Shown here one piece after another: positions 1-9,655 of a stretch of 64,000 nt of DNA. The DNA is taken from assembly GCA_030645955.1 (NCBI GenBank), contig JAUSMR010000097.1:93650-157649 (forward strand), read 5' to 3'. A program made the position numbers and the translations under genes. Below the pieces are notes generated by a model. That model was not told the origin of the DNA. It worked only from the letters and a program-made list of their open reading frames with translations, and searched no databases. This stretch comes from Gallionella sp. GTDB lineage: Bacteria; Pseudomonadota; Gammaproteobacteria; Burkholderiales; Gallionellaceae. The first letter of the stretch is position 1. Every line of letters starts with the position of its first letter.

Positions 1-1
1 G

Positions 2-340
2 GACACGCTTAATCGCATGGGATTGGACCTGACCATTATCGTAATGAACAACTTGGTGTTAGGCATGGTGAAGAATTTTCAGGACATGTATTTCGATGGC
101 CGTGACCAATCGACCCGGAAAGGCTATAGCAGCCCATCATTTACTGACATCGCAACGGCCTATGGGATTGAGGCTCATCGAGTCACCAACGTAACGGAAA
201 TGGATCGTGCCTTGAAATTGATCGCTGAATGCAAAGGTCCGTTGCTCATTGAAATCATGATGGACGGTGCGACGGAATGCCGCCCGCGCCTGGCTTTTGG
301 TTCGAAACTGGATGAACAGTTTCCCCAGTTAAACGCCTAG
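2..340 (+). CDS. ThDP-dependent enzyme, C-terminal part (acetolactate synthase-like), 5' truncated by window
   Basis: The reading frame is open from the first bases, so the gene starts upstream of the window; 113 codons are visible. The fragment resembles the C-terminal thiamine-diphosphate-binding domain of the acetolactate synthase/benzoylformate decarboxylase superfamily: a hydrophobic strand followed by an NN-L-LGM-like stretch (MNNLVLGMVKNFQDMYFDGR), then a D-I-A-AYGI segment and a closing LIE-IMMDG strand. Members in polysaccharide loci act on keto-acid or nucleotide-sugar-linked substrates, but the substrate cannot be told from this piece. The stop lies 13 bp before the next gene, so the two are probably co-transcribed. 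Confidence 0.75.
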   Translation, partial: DTLNRMGLDLTIIVMNNLVLGMVKNFQDMYFDGRDQSTRKGYSSPSFTDIATAYGIEAHRVTNVTEMDRALKLIAECKGPLLIEIMMDGATECRPRLAFGSKLDEQFPQLNA

Positions 341-353
341 GCGACGCATCAAC

Positions 354-1289
354 ATGCAGAGAATAGCGATTCTCGGAGCAACCAGCCAGATTGCCAGAGA
401 CTTGATCGTCTCGTTTTCTGCTAAGGATAAAACACATTTGCACCTATTCGCGCGCCGTCCAGAAGAGGTGAGGAAATGGCTGGCGTCAGCAGGGCTTTCA
501 GGGCGCTATCAGGCAGATGACTTTTCTGTTTTTGCCAATCACGAATTCGAGGCTGTCATCAACTTTGTGGGTATCGGCAATCCGGCGCAGGCGATGGCGA
601 TGGGCAATTCAATTTTTGACATTACCCTGCGGTTTGATGAACTGGTACTTGATTATCTGCAAACTCACCCGGCATGCCGCTACTTGTTTTTAAGTAGTGG
701 TGCTGCATATGGAACGGTTTTCAATGAACCTGCAAATCGGGATACGCCAGCCGTTGTGGCAATTAACAATCTATCGCCACAAGATTGGTACGGCGTCGCC
801 AAGCTCCATGCGGAATGCAGGCATCGGGCGCACCCGGATTATGCGATTTTTGATATTCGTGTTTTCAATTATTTCAGCCATACACAGGATATTTCGGCAC
901 GTTTTATGATCACCGATATTCTGCGCGCCATTCGCGATAAGGCGGTGCTGAAAACTTCATCCGATTACATCGTGCGCGACTTCCTGCATCCTGCGGACTT
1001 CTATAAATTGGTGAGAGCGTTGCTTTCGGCGCCAGCCACAAATACCGCGCTCGATTGTTATAGCCGCGCACCTATTGACAAACCCAACCTGCTGGCAGCC
1101 ATGCAGGAAAGATTTGGCCTGCAATTTGAAATGACCGCGGCCTCTGTTAGCGTTAATGCAACGGGCGGCAAGCCACATTACTATTCATTAAATACCCGCG
1201 CCGCAGATTTCGGATATCAGCCTGAGCTGACTTCGCTGGAAGGCATATTGCTGGAAGCGGAAAATTTCTTAAGCTTTCACTGTAAATGA
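354..1289 (+). CDS. NAD(P)-dependent epimerase/dehydratase family protein (extended SDR)
   Basis: This 311-residue protein opens with a Rossmann-type strand and loop (IAILGATSQIA, residues 4-14) that binds NAD(P). A serine-rich active-site strand (LSSGAAYG, about residues 111-118) and the catalytic pair Tyr146/Lys150 in YGVAK complete the extended short-chain dehydrogenase signature. Family members epimerise, dehydrate or reduce nucleotide sugars. It overlaps the following WecA-type gene by 4 bp (ATGA), so the two are translationally coupled, which supports a role in making the first sugar of a surface glycan. The exact reaction is not deducible. Confidence 0.8.
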   Translation: MQRIAILGATSQIARDLIVSFSAKDKTHLHLFARRPEEVRKWLASAGLSGRYQADDFSVFANHEFEAVINFVGIGNPAQAMAMGNSIFDITLRFDELVLDYLQTHPACRYLFLSSGAAYGTVFNEPANRDTPAVVAINNLSPQDWYGVAKLHAECRHRAHPDYAIFDIRVFNYFSHTQDISARFMITDILRAIRDKAVLKTSSDYIVRDFLHPADFYKLVRALLSAPATNTALDCYSRAPIDKPNLLAAMQERFGLQFEMTAASVSVNATGGKPHYYSLNTRAADFGYQPELTSLEGILLEAENFLSFHCK

Positions 1290-2266
1290 GCTATTACCCG
1301 CCGCTAATTTCCGCTTTGGTTGCGTTCGTGCTTGCATTGATTCTGGCCTTGAACAAGCACGGGAAAATGCTTGACGTTCCCAACGAGCGTTCGCTGCATA
1401 CCGAGCCAACACCGCGCACCGGGGGGATCGCGCTGATGGCGGGAATTTTGTCCGGTTGGATGTTGCTGATGCAATTCATGGCATGGTGGATCGTGCTGCC
1501 GGTACTGGGTTTGTTTGTATTATCGCTGGTGGATGACATGCGCAGCCTTACAGCGAAAGCACGCCTGATCGGCCACTTTGCCGCTGCGATGTTTGTACCG
1601 TTGGGGGCTGGCGTTGATTGGCTCTGGTTGTTGCCGGTGTTGTTGCTCATAGTGTGGATGACCAATCTGTATAACTTCATGGACGGCTCGGATGGTTTGG
1701 CGGGCGGCATGGCGTTGTTCGGCTTCAGTTTTTACGGCATAGCCGGATTGATGAACGGTAACGAAGCCTTTGCGATGCTGAATTTCTCCATCGGGGCAGC
1801 TGCACTGGGTTTTCTGTATCACAACTTTCATCCGGCCAAAGTGTTCATGGGCGATGCGGGCTCTATCCCGCTGGGCTTCCTTGCTGCCGCATTCGGGGTG
1901 TGGGGATGGCAACTGGGTTTCTGGCCGTTCTGGTTTCCGCTGCTGGTATTTTCGCCGTTTGTAACTGACACAACCGTGACACTGTTCAAGCGATCGCGTC
2001 GCGGAGAAAAACTTATGCAAGCGCATCGCAGTCACTATTACCAGCGCCTAGTGCAGTTGGGTTGGGGACATCGCAACACCGCGCTAGCTGAATATATGTT
2101 GATGTTCCTGGCGGGTACATCCGCGCTTTGGGGTATGGGCATGGATGTCCAGAGCCAAGGGCTACTGCTGGTTTGCTGGGGCGCGATTTATTTTGGATTG
2201 ATGTTGTGGGTTGATCGCTGCTGGCGTAGGAATAAGGCGTTGAAGGAAATAATGACCGGTGGTTAA
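1286..2266 (+). CDS. Polyprenyl-phosphate sugar-1-phosphate transferase (MraY/WecA/WbpL family)
   Basis: This is a multi-pass inner-membrane protein of 326 residues. It carries the family's cytoplasmic motifs: DDMRSL (about residue 75), NLYNFMDGSDGLAGG (about 127-141) and HNFHPAKVFMGDAGS (about 180-194), plus a basic HRSHYYQRL loop. These aspartates bind Mg and the undecaprenyl phosphate in MraY/WecA enzymes. Such proteins start O-antigen or capsule repeat units by loading a HexNAc-1-phosphate onto undecaprenyl phosphate. The adjacent epimerase and dehydratase genes fit a WbpL-like role with a modified GlcNAc-type sugar; the donor is inferred. Confidence 0.9.
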   Translation: MSYYPPLISALVAFVLALILALNKHGKMLDVPNERSLHTEPTPRTGGIALMAGILSGWMLLMQFMAWWIVLPVLGLFVLSLVDDMRSLTAKARLIGHFAAAMFVPLGAGVDWLWLLPVLLLIVWMTNLYNFMDGSDGLAGGMALFGFSFYGIAGLMNGNEAFAMLNFSIGAAALGFLYHNFHPAKVFMGDAGSIPLGFLAAAFGVWGWQLGFWPFWFPLLVFSPFVTDTTVTLFKRSRRGEKLMQAHRSHYYQRLVQLGWGHRNTALAEYMLMFLAGTSALWGMGMDVQSQGLLLVCWGAIYFGLMLWVDRCWRRNKALKEIMTGG

Positions 2267-2434
2267 GGGTGTAAAATTTTGAGCATATTTGACCGATAGG
2301 CCATGACCCAGAATATCAAGGGAACTGTTGAGTTATGCGGCAAACTGTCAACCTTCAAAATCGATTACCCAGGGTAAAACGGATGGTGCGTGACGATAAC
2401 CGAAATTTGTTGCAGGCGCAGGTTCATAAAGGAA

Positions 2435-4285
2435 ATGCCGTTGATATTTAAATCGAATTCCCGCTCAACTTTGGCGGTACTGCACGATGCGATTGCCGCT
2501 GCGCTGTCATGGAGTTTCGCTTATTTGCTGCGCTTCAATTTTGAATTGCCGGATAGTTATGCAGCGGAATTGCAACAAACATTACTTTACGTCGTGCCGT
2601 TGCAGCTGGTGATTTTCTGGCGATTTAACCTGTATCGCGGCATTTGGCGTTATGCCAGCACTACCGACCTGCGCCGGATTTTTCTGGCAGTTATGTTGTC
2701 AGCGGCGGTTATTCCACTGATGTTCTGGATGTTGCGTTTGGATTTGGTGATTCCGCGCTCAGTCCTGGTCATCAATCCGCTGCTGCTGATACTGATGATG
2801 GGCGGCAGTCGCTTTGTCTATCGGCTGTGGAAAGAGCAGGGGTTGTATGGAGATTTCAAGCTGCATGGCGAACCGGTGCTGGTTTTGGGTGCAGGCGATG
2901 CGGCGGCCGGTCTGTCCAGGGATTTGACCAAGAGCAGGGATTGGCGACTGGTAGGATTTCTGGACGACGATACCGACAAGCATGGGAGCATGCTGAACGG
3001 GGTTCGTGTGCTGGGTAACCTGGATAGTCTGCCGGAATATGCCGAGCGATTGGGTGTGTCGCAAGTGATCATAGCCATGCCGTCAAGCTCGCATCAGCAG
3101 CGCAGGCGTGCGATTCAGCTTTGCAATCTAGCCAGCCTGAAAGCTCTCACCGTACCCTCCTTCGATGATTTGATGAGCGGCAAAGTGGCGGTATCGCAGC
3201 TGCGCGCGATAGAACTGGATGATTTGTTGGGGCGTGACCCAGTGGTACTGGATGATGCCGGATTGCATGGTTTGTTGTCCGGAAAAACTGTCATGATGAC
3301 CGGCGCGGGCGGTTCTATAGGTTCTGAAATGTGCCGCCAGATTGCGCGTTTTTCTCCTGCCAGGCTAGTATTGTTCGAGTCGAGCGAATATGCCCTGTAC
3401 TCCATCGAGCAAGAGCTGAAGCAAAATTTTCCTTCGTTGAATTTTGTCAGCCTGGTGGGCGACGTGCGCGATGCGGCGCGGGTCAACGAAGTCATGCAGC
3501 AACATCAGCCAAGCGTGTTGTTTCATGCGGCTGCTTATAAACATGTACCGCTGATGGAGCAGCACAATGCCTGGCAGGCGGTGCGCAACAACGTACTGGG
3601 CACCTGGACGGTGGCACAAGCAGCGCAGCGACATGGGGTCGCCAAGTTCGTGATGATCTCCACCGACAAGGCAGTCAATCCGACAAATGTGATGGGCGCG
3701 AGCAAGCGACTGGCAGAGATGGTTTGTCAGGCGCTCCAACCATCCGGCGGTATGTGTTTCGTGATAGTGCGCTTCGGCAATGTTCTGGGCAGCACCGGCA
3801 GCGTGATTCCCACGTTTCACGCGCAAATTGCACGGGGGGGGCCGGTCACTGTGACGCATCCCGACATAACACGCTACTTCATGTCCATCCCCGAAGCTGC
3901 GCAACTTGTGTTGCAGGCGGGGCTGATGGGCCGGGGCGGCGAGATATTCGTGCTCGACATGGGTGAACCGGTAAAGATAGTGGATCTGGCGAAAGACATG
4001 ATACGGCTGTCCGGCTATAACGAGGATGAGATCAGGATAGAATTTACCGGGCTGCGCGCGGGTGAAAAACTCTATGAAGAATTGTTGACGGATAGTGAGC
4101 ATACCTTGCCCACGCCGCACCCGAAACTGCGCATCGCACAAGCCCGGCAGGCCGATGAGGAATGGCTGGCACGGTTGCTGGAGTGGGTGGCGGCAACTAC
4201 CATGCAGGATGATGCGGTACGAGCCGCACTCAAACAATGGGTGCCGGAATACCAGCCGAACTCTCAAGCGGATAACAAGTCATGA
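2435..4285 (+). CDS. CapD/WbpM/PglF-type nucleotide-sugar 4,6-dehydratase (polysaccharide biosynthesis)
   Basis: With the ATG at 2435 the protein has 616 residues; an in-frame GTG at 2390 would add 15. Four N-terminal membrane helices are followed by a first nucleotide-binding fold (VLGAGDAAAGLSRDL) and a second, catalytic Rossmann domain beginning MMTGAGGSIGSE (about residue 288). The active-site strand STDKAVNPTNVMGASKR shows the substituted-tyrosine form (Met in place of Tyr in YxxxK) typical of large membrane-bound UDP-GlcNAc C6-dehydratases. These convert UDP-GlcNAc to the 4-keto-6-deoxy sugar used for QuiNAc, FucNAc or bacillosamine derivatives. It lies downstream of the initiating transferase, as in wbpL-wbpM loci. 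Confidence 0.9.
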   Translation: MPLIFKSNSRSTLAVLHDAIAAALSWSFAYLLRFNFELPDSYAAELQQTLLYVVPLQLVIFWRFNLYRGIWRYASTTDLRRIFLAVMLSAAVIPLMFWMLRLDLVIPRSVLVINPLLLILMMGGSRFVYRLWKEQGLYGDFKLHGEPVLVLGAGDAAAGLSRDLTKSRDWRLVGFLDDDTDKHGSMLNGVRVLGNLDSLPEYAERLGVSQVIIAMPSSSHQQRRRAIQLCNLASLKALTVPSFDDLMSGKVAVSQLRAIELDDLLGRDPVVLDDAGLHGLLSGKTVMMTGAGGSIGSEMCRQIARFSPARLVLFESSEYALYSIEQELKQNFPSLNFVSLVGDVRDAARVNEVMQQHQPSVLFHAAAYKHVPLMEQHNAWQAVRNNVLGTWTVAQAAQRHGVAKFVMISTDKAVNPTNVMGASKRLAEMVCQALQPSGGMCFVIVRFGNVLGSTGSVIPTFHAQIARGGPVTVTHPDITRYFMSIPEAAQLVLQAGLMGRGGEIFVLDMGEPVKIVDLAKDMIRLSGYNEDEIRIEFTGLRAGEKLYEELLTDSEHTLPTPHPKLRIAQARQADEEWLARLLEWVAATTMQDDAVRAALKQWVPEYQPNSQADNKS

Positions 4286-4411
4286 AGTCAGCCGCAACTC
4301 TGGCGATGCCAAAAATTTTCTTCGCACGGCCGTTACCGGATCGCGTGAATGGTCCGTTCCGCGTCATTGCGGCCGCACCGGATTCTGCCAACCTTAACGA
4401 AAGTCAGAAGC

Positions 4412-5158
4412 ATGGCTAGACTCTCCGTCATCATCATCACCAAAAACGAGTCCGCCAATATCCGCGCTTGCCTCGAATCGGTGGCGTGGGCAGATGAAAT
4501 CATCGTGGTGGATTCCGCCAGTACGGATGACACGCTGGAAATTGCACGCGAATTTACCCCGCAGGTTCATGTACACGCAGACTGGCCGGGCTTCGGCGCG
4601 CAGAAAAATCGCGCGCTGGACTACGCCAGCAAGGACTGGGTGTTATCGCTGGATGCAGACGAGCGGGTCACGCCGGAACTGCGCGCCGAAATTGAGGCGG
4701 TGCTGCTGGATGCCCGGGCGGAGGGCTACGAGATTCCGCGGCTTTCCAGTTTTTGCGGACGCTTCATGCGGCATTCCGGCTGGCACCCCGATTATGTGCT
4801 GCGCCTGTTCAAGCGCGGGAAGGGGCGCTTCAGCGATGCGCTGGTGCATGAGTCGGTGCAGCTGCAGGGAAGCATGGCGCGCCTGCGGCAGCCATTGCAG
4901 CATTACAGCTACCGGGATTTTGAAGATGTGCTCTCCAAGCTGAACAGCTATTCCAGCGCGGCTTCGGCCATGCTGGAACGCCGCGGCAAGAGGGGCAGTC
5001 TGGCTCAGGCCGTGCTTCATGGCCTGTGGGCGTTTATCCGCACCTACGTTCTGCGCGCGGGCTTTCTGGACGGGCGCGAGGGCTTCATGCTCGCCGTGAT
5101 GAACGCGGAGAATAGCTACTACCGCTACATCAAGCTCTGGCTGAAGCAGAAGTCCTGA
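4412..5158 (+). CDS. Glycosyltransferase family 2 (WaaE/KdtX-like)
   Basis: The start ATG at 4412 puts the GT-A core right at the N-terminus (MARLSVIIITKNESANI), as usual for this family; the longer frame from 4349 adds only non-conserved residues. The protein has 248 residues. Nucleotide-sugar-binding features are visible: VVDSASTDDT (about 30-39), SLDADERV with the DxD metal site (about 73-80), and WHPDYVLRLFKRGKGRFSD (about 122-140). That last pattern is typical of the WaaE/KdtX subgroup, which adds glucose to inner-core heptose. The sequence cannot decide between a core and an O-chain acceptor. Confidence 0.85.
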   Translation: MARLSVIIITKNESANIRACLESVAWADEIIVVDSASTDDTLEIAREFTPQVHVHADWPGFGAQKNRALDYASKDWVLSLDADERVTPELRAEIEAVLLDARAEGYEIPRLSSFCGRFMRHSGWHPDYVLRLFKRGKGRFSDALVHESVQLQGSMARLRQPLQHYSYRDFEDVLSKLNSYSSAASAMLERRGKRGSLAQAVLHGLWAFIRTYVLRAGFLDGREGFMLAVMNAENSYYRYIKLWLKQKS

Positions 5159-5211
5159 TTGTCCCAAGCAGCGACCTTATTCTAATTTGCGTTACAGAAG
5201 ATAGAACTATC

Positions 5212-5263
5212 GTAGGGTGCGTTCTACGCACCATTGCCATCTGGTGCGTAAAACGCACCCTAC
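5212..5263. repeat. GTAGGG-type palindromic repeat, copy 1
   Basis: Two 21-bp arms (5212-5232 and 5243-5263) form an imperfect inverted repeat beginning GTAGGGTGCG and ending CGCACCCTAC around a 10-bp loop. It lies in the 159-bp gap between convergently transcribed genes. The same terminal GTAGGG occurs in repeats near 28.1, 32.6 and 39.8 kb. Confidence 0.8.
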
Positions 5264-5317
5264 GTTATTCCCGTATCTCTTGAGAATTGGAATTACCCCG
5301 CTTAGAGGCGCTGTCGA

Positions 5318-7369
5318 TCATGGCGCCAGCCCCCTGACGACAGGCAGCATGTCCCGCGCGATCTTCGAGTTGGCATAGTCAGAGACGTGGTCCCCGTAGC
5401 TGTACAGGAATTTTTCTCCCTCGGTCATTGCGCACAGGTCGTCCGGAATATCGCACAGCAACGGCGTGGGGTCATAGACAACCAGGCGCGGATGTAGCCG
5501 CTGCAATTCACCAATAAACAGCCGATAAGCCTGCGTCCCGGCAAGGTGATCGGCGTAGCGTATCGTGCAATGCGGATTTTCCTTGCGGCGCAGGAACTGA
5601 TTCAGGAACGCGTTCGAGGTCGCGCCACCGCTGATGCAGCTGGTGGGATCCGGGAAAGTCGGGTTGTCGATGACGAAAACCACGCGCTTCCCCGCCTCTT
5701 CCAGCTGCTGGATCGTTCGGCTGTAGGTCGCAATCTTGTCCCGGGGAAGTGCAGCATTTGCCGCGACCAGCCCAGTCTCGCTATCGAGCGGGAAAATAGT
5801 GCGCAGCGCCACAGCCAACGCAACGGCCCTGATCGACGGGTTGTCGACTACCGTCTGCAGAGCGAGCTGATTCTTGCGGTGCTGGCGTTCATCCGCAGCG
5901 GATACGGGCTCCGGCGGATAGACTGTACCGATCATCATCCACGGCATGTCCGCCTTCGATTCGCGCACCAGCCCGTAGAAAAGCGCCTCACCCTTGCTGT
6001 CGCCCAGCAGCGCGTAGCGCGGCTCTTCGACGCTGCTGCTCAGGCAATACTGGAAGACGGGTTTCTGCGCCTCGTCAAGGCCGCACTCATGGTGCAGTTT
6101 CCCCCGATCCGCTCCGAGTACTATCGTGCTGGAGTCGCCATTCAACATCGAAAACTGGCGGGATTTGAACCCATCAAGCTTCTTGACGGTCAATCCGGCA
6201 GCGCCGAGCACAAACATGCTCAGACACAGCATCAGCACGATGTTCCTGGAGCGCGGCCTGGACCTTACGGGGCGCTCGAGTAGCCTGTAGGTCAGCCACG
6301 CCAGAACGACAGTTGCTGCAACCATCCAGAAACGCGCTTCAGCCGAAGGCGTCCCGGATTCCATGATCCGCGCGAATGAGAGCAATGGCCAGTGCCACAG
6401 GTAAAGCGGATAGCTGATGAGCCCGATCCATACAAGCCAACGCAGCGACAGCACCTGCCGGTTCGGCCAGGCACCCTCGCCGGCATAAATCAGGCAAGCA
6501 GCGCCCATCGTAGGCAGCAACGCCCAGGCTCCTGGAAAAGAATAGTTTTCTTCTATGCTGAAGACCGCGGCCACTATCAGACCCAGCCCAAGCCAGGAAA
6601 TGAGTGAGCGGTACCTTTCGCTTGCGGCGGGTTTGTGCGATGCCAGATAGGCCAGCCCGGCACCCAGCGCCAGCTCCCAGAATCGGGTCAGCGGAGAATA
6701 GAAATCGGCCACCATATCATGGCGCACAACGATCAGGCTGTAGGCTAACGAAGTCGCGAGGATGCCCAGCAACGCCCAGCCGAAATGTCGCGAGTAGCGC
6801 CAGAAAAAAGCCAGAAACAGGGGCCATGCGATATAGAACTGCTCCTCGATTCCCAGCGACCAGAGGTGAAGCAGGGGCTTGGTATCGGCAGCGTTGTCAA
6901 AATATCCCGCCTCTTTCCACAAGACGATATTCGACAAGAACAGCGCGCCGGCGACAACATGCTTGCCCAGTTGCTCATACTCGGCTGGTGTCAGAATCAC
7001 AAAGCCCATCATCAGGCAGGCGAGCAGAACCACACTCAGCGCCGGAAAGATGCGCCTGACCCGGCGGGCATAAAACGTCTTGATGCTGAACGTCCCTGTG
7101 CCCAACTCTTCCCAGATGTGCTTGGAGATCAGGAAGCCTGAAATCACAAAAAATATGTCAACGCCGGCGAATCCCCCGTGAGCCAAGGTGGGGAAGGCGT
7201 GAAAGACCACCACGGACACAACCGCAATGGCCCGTAAGCCGTCAATGTCGGGACGGTAGTCGCTTTTTTTAAGCTGAGCATCCTTGCGGGCAGGACTGCA
7301 TGCGCTCTTCAGCGCAGTCAGCAGATCAACAAGGCGCTGCATGAGTTTTTGACCGGGCTGCATGTTCAA
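5318..7369 (-). CDS. OafA/YrhL-type O-acyltransferase with C-terminal SGNH domain
   Basis: This 683-residue protein joins an acyltransferase-3 membrane domain (about residues 40-390) to a periplasmic SGNH-hydrolase-like domain. The membrane domain opens with DYRPDIDGLRAIAVVSVV and has FFVISGFLIS and the RRVRRIFPAL arginine motif. The SGNH part shows the GDS block (YALLGDSKGEALFYG) and a late DH block (YGDHVSDYAN). Such proteins acetylate or otherwise acylate O-antigen or exopolysaccharide sugars from acyl-CoA donors. The gene is transcribed opposite to its neighbours, so it has its own promoter, probably in the 131-bp gap shared with the next gene. Confidence 0.9.
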   Translation of the reverse strand: MNMQPGQKLMQRLVDLLTALKSACSPARKDAQLKKSDYRPDIDGLRAIAVVSVVVFHAFPTLAHGGFAGVDIFFVISGFLISKHIWEELGTGTFSIKTFYARRVRRIFPALSVVLLACLMMGFVILTPAEYEQLGKHVVAGALFLSNIVLWKEAGYFDNAADTKPLLHLWSLGIEEQFYIAWPLFLAFFWRYSRHFGWALLGILATSLAYSLIVVRHDMVADFYSPLTRFWELALGAGLAYLASHKPAASERYRSLISWLGLGLIVAAVFSIEENYSFPGAWALLPTMGAACLIYAGEGAWPNRQVLSLRWLVWIGLISYPLYLWHWPLLSFARIMESGTPSAEARFWMVAATVVLAWLTYRLLERPVRSRPRSRNIVLMLCLSMFVLGAAGLTVKKLDGFKSRQFSMLNGDSSTIVLGADRGKLHHECGLDEAQKPVFQYCLSSSVEEPRYALLGDSKGEALFYGLVRESKADMPWMMIGTVYPPEPVSAADERQHRKNQLALQTVVDNPSIRAVALAVALRTIFPLDSETGLVAANAALPRDKIATYSRTIQQLEEAGKRVVFVIDNPTFPDPTSCISGGATSNAFLNQFLRRKENPHCTIRYADHLAGTQAYRLFIGELQRLHPRLVVYDPTPLLCDIPDDLCAMTEGEKFLYSYGDHVSDYANSKIARDMLPVVRGLAP

Positions 7370-7500
7370 TTCATAAGGGGTACAGATGCAAACTGCGGCT
7401 TGTAGCGAGGAACAGCAGGAATGGCTTTTCAGCGAGGTTTTGCATACTATCCGTGTTTTGTATCCGAAGCCGGATTATAACTGCTCACTTGCCACAACTG

Positions 7501-8571
7501 ATGACTGCTACCCCCGACAAGAAGCTGAAACTGCTGCACGTGGTGCGCCGCTACGGCCCGGTTGGCGGTATGGAGCGCTATGTGTGGGAACTGACGCAAG
7601 AACTGCGCGACCTCGGACACGAGGTCGAAGTGCTGTGCGAAGTATGTCTCGCCGAAAAACCGCACGGTATCGAGGTGCACGAATTGGGCGCGATAGCCCC
7701 GCGTCCGCGCTGGTTGTCGCTGTTGCGCTTCGGCAGGCGGGTGGCACGCTGGCTGGAAGTAAATCCGCACCCGGATTGGCTGATACACAGCCATGAGAGA
7801 TTAAGCAGCCACCACATCACCACCTTTCACGGCCCTCCCTTTGCCACGGTGCGCGACCGGCCATGGTGGCGCAAAGTGTCAGTACGCGTGGCGATGCAGA
7901 TGTACCTGGAGCGCCGCGAGTTGACTGTGGCAAAGAGTATCGTGCCCAACTCGACGGTAATCAGCGACAGCCTGGCGCATTACTACCCGGAGCTGGCGCA
8001 CAAGCTGACCAAACCGGTTGTGCCGGGTGTCGCACCGGGAATGCCGCGCGAAATGCGGAGTGTTCCATCGGATGGGGGGGTGATAGGCTTCGTCGGCAGG
8101 GAATGGCAGCGCAAAGGCCTGCCCTTCGCAGTCGAAATAGTTGCAGCGTTGCGCCGCACCCGGCCTGACCTGCAATTCTGTGTGGTTGGCCCCGCAGCCG
8201 GTGAAGTGCAGCATTTATTTGCAGGCTGGCAAGGGGGCTATCAGCTGCTGGGCTGGAGCGATCAGGCTCATTTCACCGGCTTCGATGTGCTGCTGCACCC
8301 CGCCAAAGCAGAGCCATACGGTATGGTGATCAGCGAGGCGATGGCTGCCAGAGTACCGGTGGTCATTTCTGATGCGTGCGGAGCATCTGCACAGGTAACT
8401 CACTCCGCAGGCGCGGTGTTGCCGCTTTCAGCGTCAACCGAAACGTGGGTAGGTGCGCTTGAGCAACAATTGGTGCGTAGCGAACCCGTACCGCAATTTG
8501 AACGTGGTTGGCGTACGGTGGCGCAGGAATATGAAGTTATTTACCGGCAAAACCTGCCGTTCAAACCATGA
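7501..8571 (+). CDS. Glycosyltransferase family 4 (GT-B)
   Basis: The ATG at 7501 gives 356 residues. An upstream non-ATG start at 7453 is possible but adds a non-conserved leader. The N-domain begins LKLLHVVRRYGPVGGMERY, the usual GGMER-like acceptor loop of GT4. The C-domain has IGFVGREWQRKGLPFAVE and the donor-binding EPYGMVISEAMAARVPVV stretch, where the first E and the later E form the EX7E motif. It probably adds a hexose or heptose to the lipid-linked glycan or LPS core. Its 3' end overlaps the converging next gene by 11 bp. Confidence 0.88.
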   Translation: MTATPDKKLKLLHVVRRYGPVGGMERYVWELTQELRDLGHEVEVLCEVCLAEKPHGIEVHELGAIAPRPRWLSLLRFGRRVARWLEVNPHPDWLIHSHERLSSHHITTFHGPPFATVRDRPWWRKVSVRVAMQMYLERRELTVAKSIVPNSTVISDSLAHYYPELAHKLTKPVVPGVAPGMPREMRSVPSDGGVIGFVGREWQRKGLPFAVEIVAALRRTRPDLQFCVVGPAAGEVQHLFAGWQGGYQLLGWSDQAHFTGFDVLLHPAKAEPYGMVISEAMAARVPVVISDACGASAQVTHSAGAVLPLSASTETWVGALEQQLVRSEPVPQFERGWRTVAQEYEVIYRQNLPFKP

Positions 8572-9601
8572 TTACAGGTCGGGCATTACTCGAATGAAAA
8601 TCACCGGCAATCGCGCCAGCAATCGTTGATACAAAGTTTTCCACGCTGAACAAATAGGCCTGTTCACTTTTCAGAAAATCGGAAATGTTACGTTGGAATT
8701 GCGCGTGTTGTTCAGGGGTGATGCTCATCAAGTGGCGATGCACATCGGCAGTGCCTCTGAACTGCCTTCGATCAATAAAACAATGGGATGGTATGTATTC
8801 ATGTACGTTATCGGCTCCCCAGTAAATGGGAACACACCCGGATAAAAAACTATCGAATATTTTTTCTGTTATGTAGTTTGGCAGGCCTTTCACATTTTCG
8901 TAACAGTAAGAAAACCTGGTATTAGACAGAATGCCAGATTTGAATTGAACCTCACCCTGCCAGCTGGGAAATGGCTTATATCCGAACAGCTGAGTTCCAA
9001 GTCTGCCTAAACGCCTTAAAAATTTATCTTTGCGGGTAAATGCCTGGCAGGGCTTGTTCCATCCCCTGCCATATAAATGAAATAATGAAGGGGCGTTTTT
9101 TTCATACCAGCGGATCACATTAATCCGTTCGGCATAAAGATCATTCGGGCCGACCCAGGGAGCAACCTTATTACTGCTTATTAAACATGAAAAAATATGC
9201 CGTTCAGAATAGCTGCGGGTATTTGGCAAAGATATGCTGTTCGGGATCAATATCTTTACGGCTCCGGGAAGGTTAAGGGCGGCAACATTCCACGAAAAGA
9301 CACGTTGAAAATCCTTCAGGTAATCAATGTCCGCATTTAGTTTGTTAATTAGCGGGTTTTCTACAGAAATTAAGTACTTGGGTAAGTTGTTTCCAGATAG
9401 TGGACGGCCATCCATATGTATTTCAAAAGAGATGGTCCTGTCTCTGTTGATGTCAGGAGTATTTACCTCAATACCCAGCTGTAAAAGCTTTTCTCTAAGC
9501 GCAATATAGGGAGTAAATAGCCCGTCTGTATTTCTTGGGCTGGAATAATCAAATAATTTATTTTCGGTAAAATTTTCGCAGTAGATGTTGCCGTATATCA
9601 T
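8561..9601 (-). CDS. Glycosyltransferase family 10 (alpha-1,3-fucosyltransferase-like)
   Basis: The C-terminal third carries the GT10 signature for GDP-sugar binding: FSYCYENVKGLPNYITEKIF followed by SGCVPIYWGADNVHEYIP. The glutamate and lysine in these motifs contact GDP-fucose in known alpha-1,3/1,4-fucosyltransferases. The 346-residue length is close to bacterial FucTs. The N-terminal half is less conserved. Its DNA is visibly richer in A and T than the flanking genes, suggesting acquisition by transfer. It could use another GDP-sugar. Confidence 0.82.
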   Translation of the reverse strand: MIYGNIYCENFTENKLFDYSSPRNTDGLFTPYIALREKLLQLGIEVNTPDINRDRTISFEIHMDGRPLSGNNLPKYLISVENPLINKLNADIDYLKDFQRVFSWNVAALNLPGAVKILIPNSISLPNTRSYSERHIFSCLISSNKVAPWVGPNDLYAERINVIRWYEKNAPSLFHLYGRGWNKPCQAFTRKDKFLRRLGRLGTQLFGYKPFPSWQGEVQFKSGILSNTRFSYCYENVKGLPNYITEKIFDSFLSGCVPIYWGADNVHEYIPSHCFIDRRQFRGTADVHRHLMSITPEQHAQFQRNISDFLKSEQAYLFSVENFVSTIAGAIAGDFHSSNARPVIMV

Positions 9602-9655
9602 TTGAGTTCATGCATGCAAAATGTGAATAGCCTATCTCGGTTAAGTGGCTTGTGG

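Noticed and set aside
3365..4267. Minus-strand frame of 300 codons opposite the CapD-type gene
   Set aside because: No motif; it mirrors a conserved dehydratase domain.
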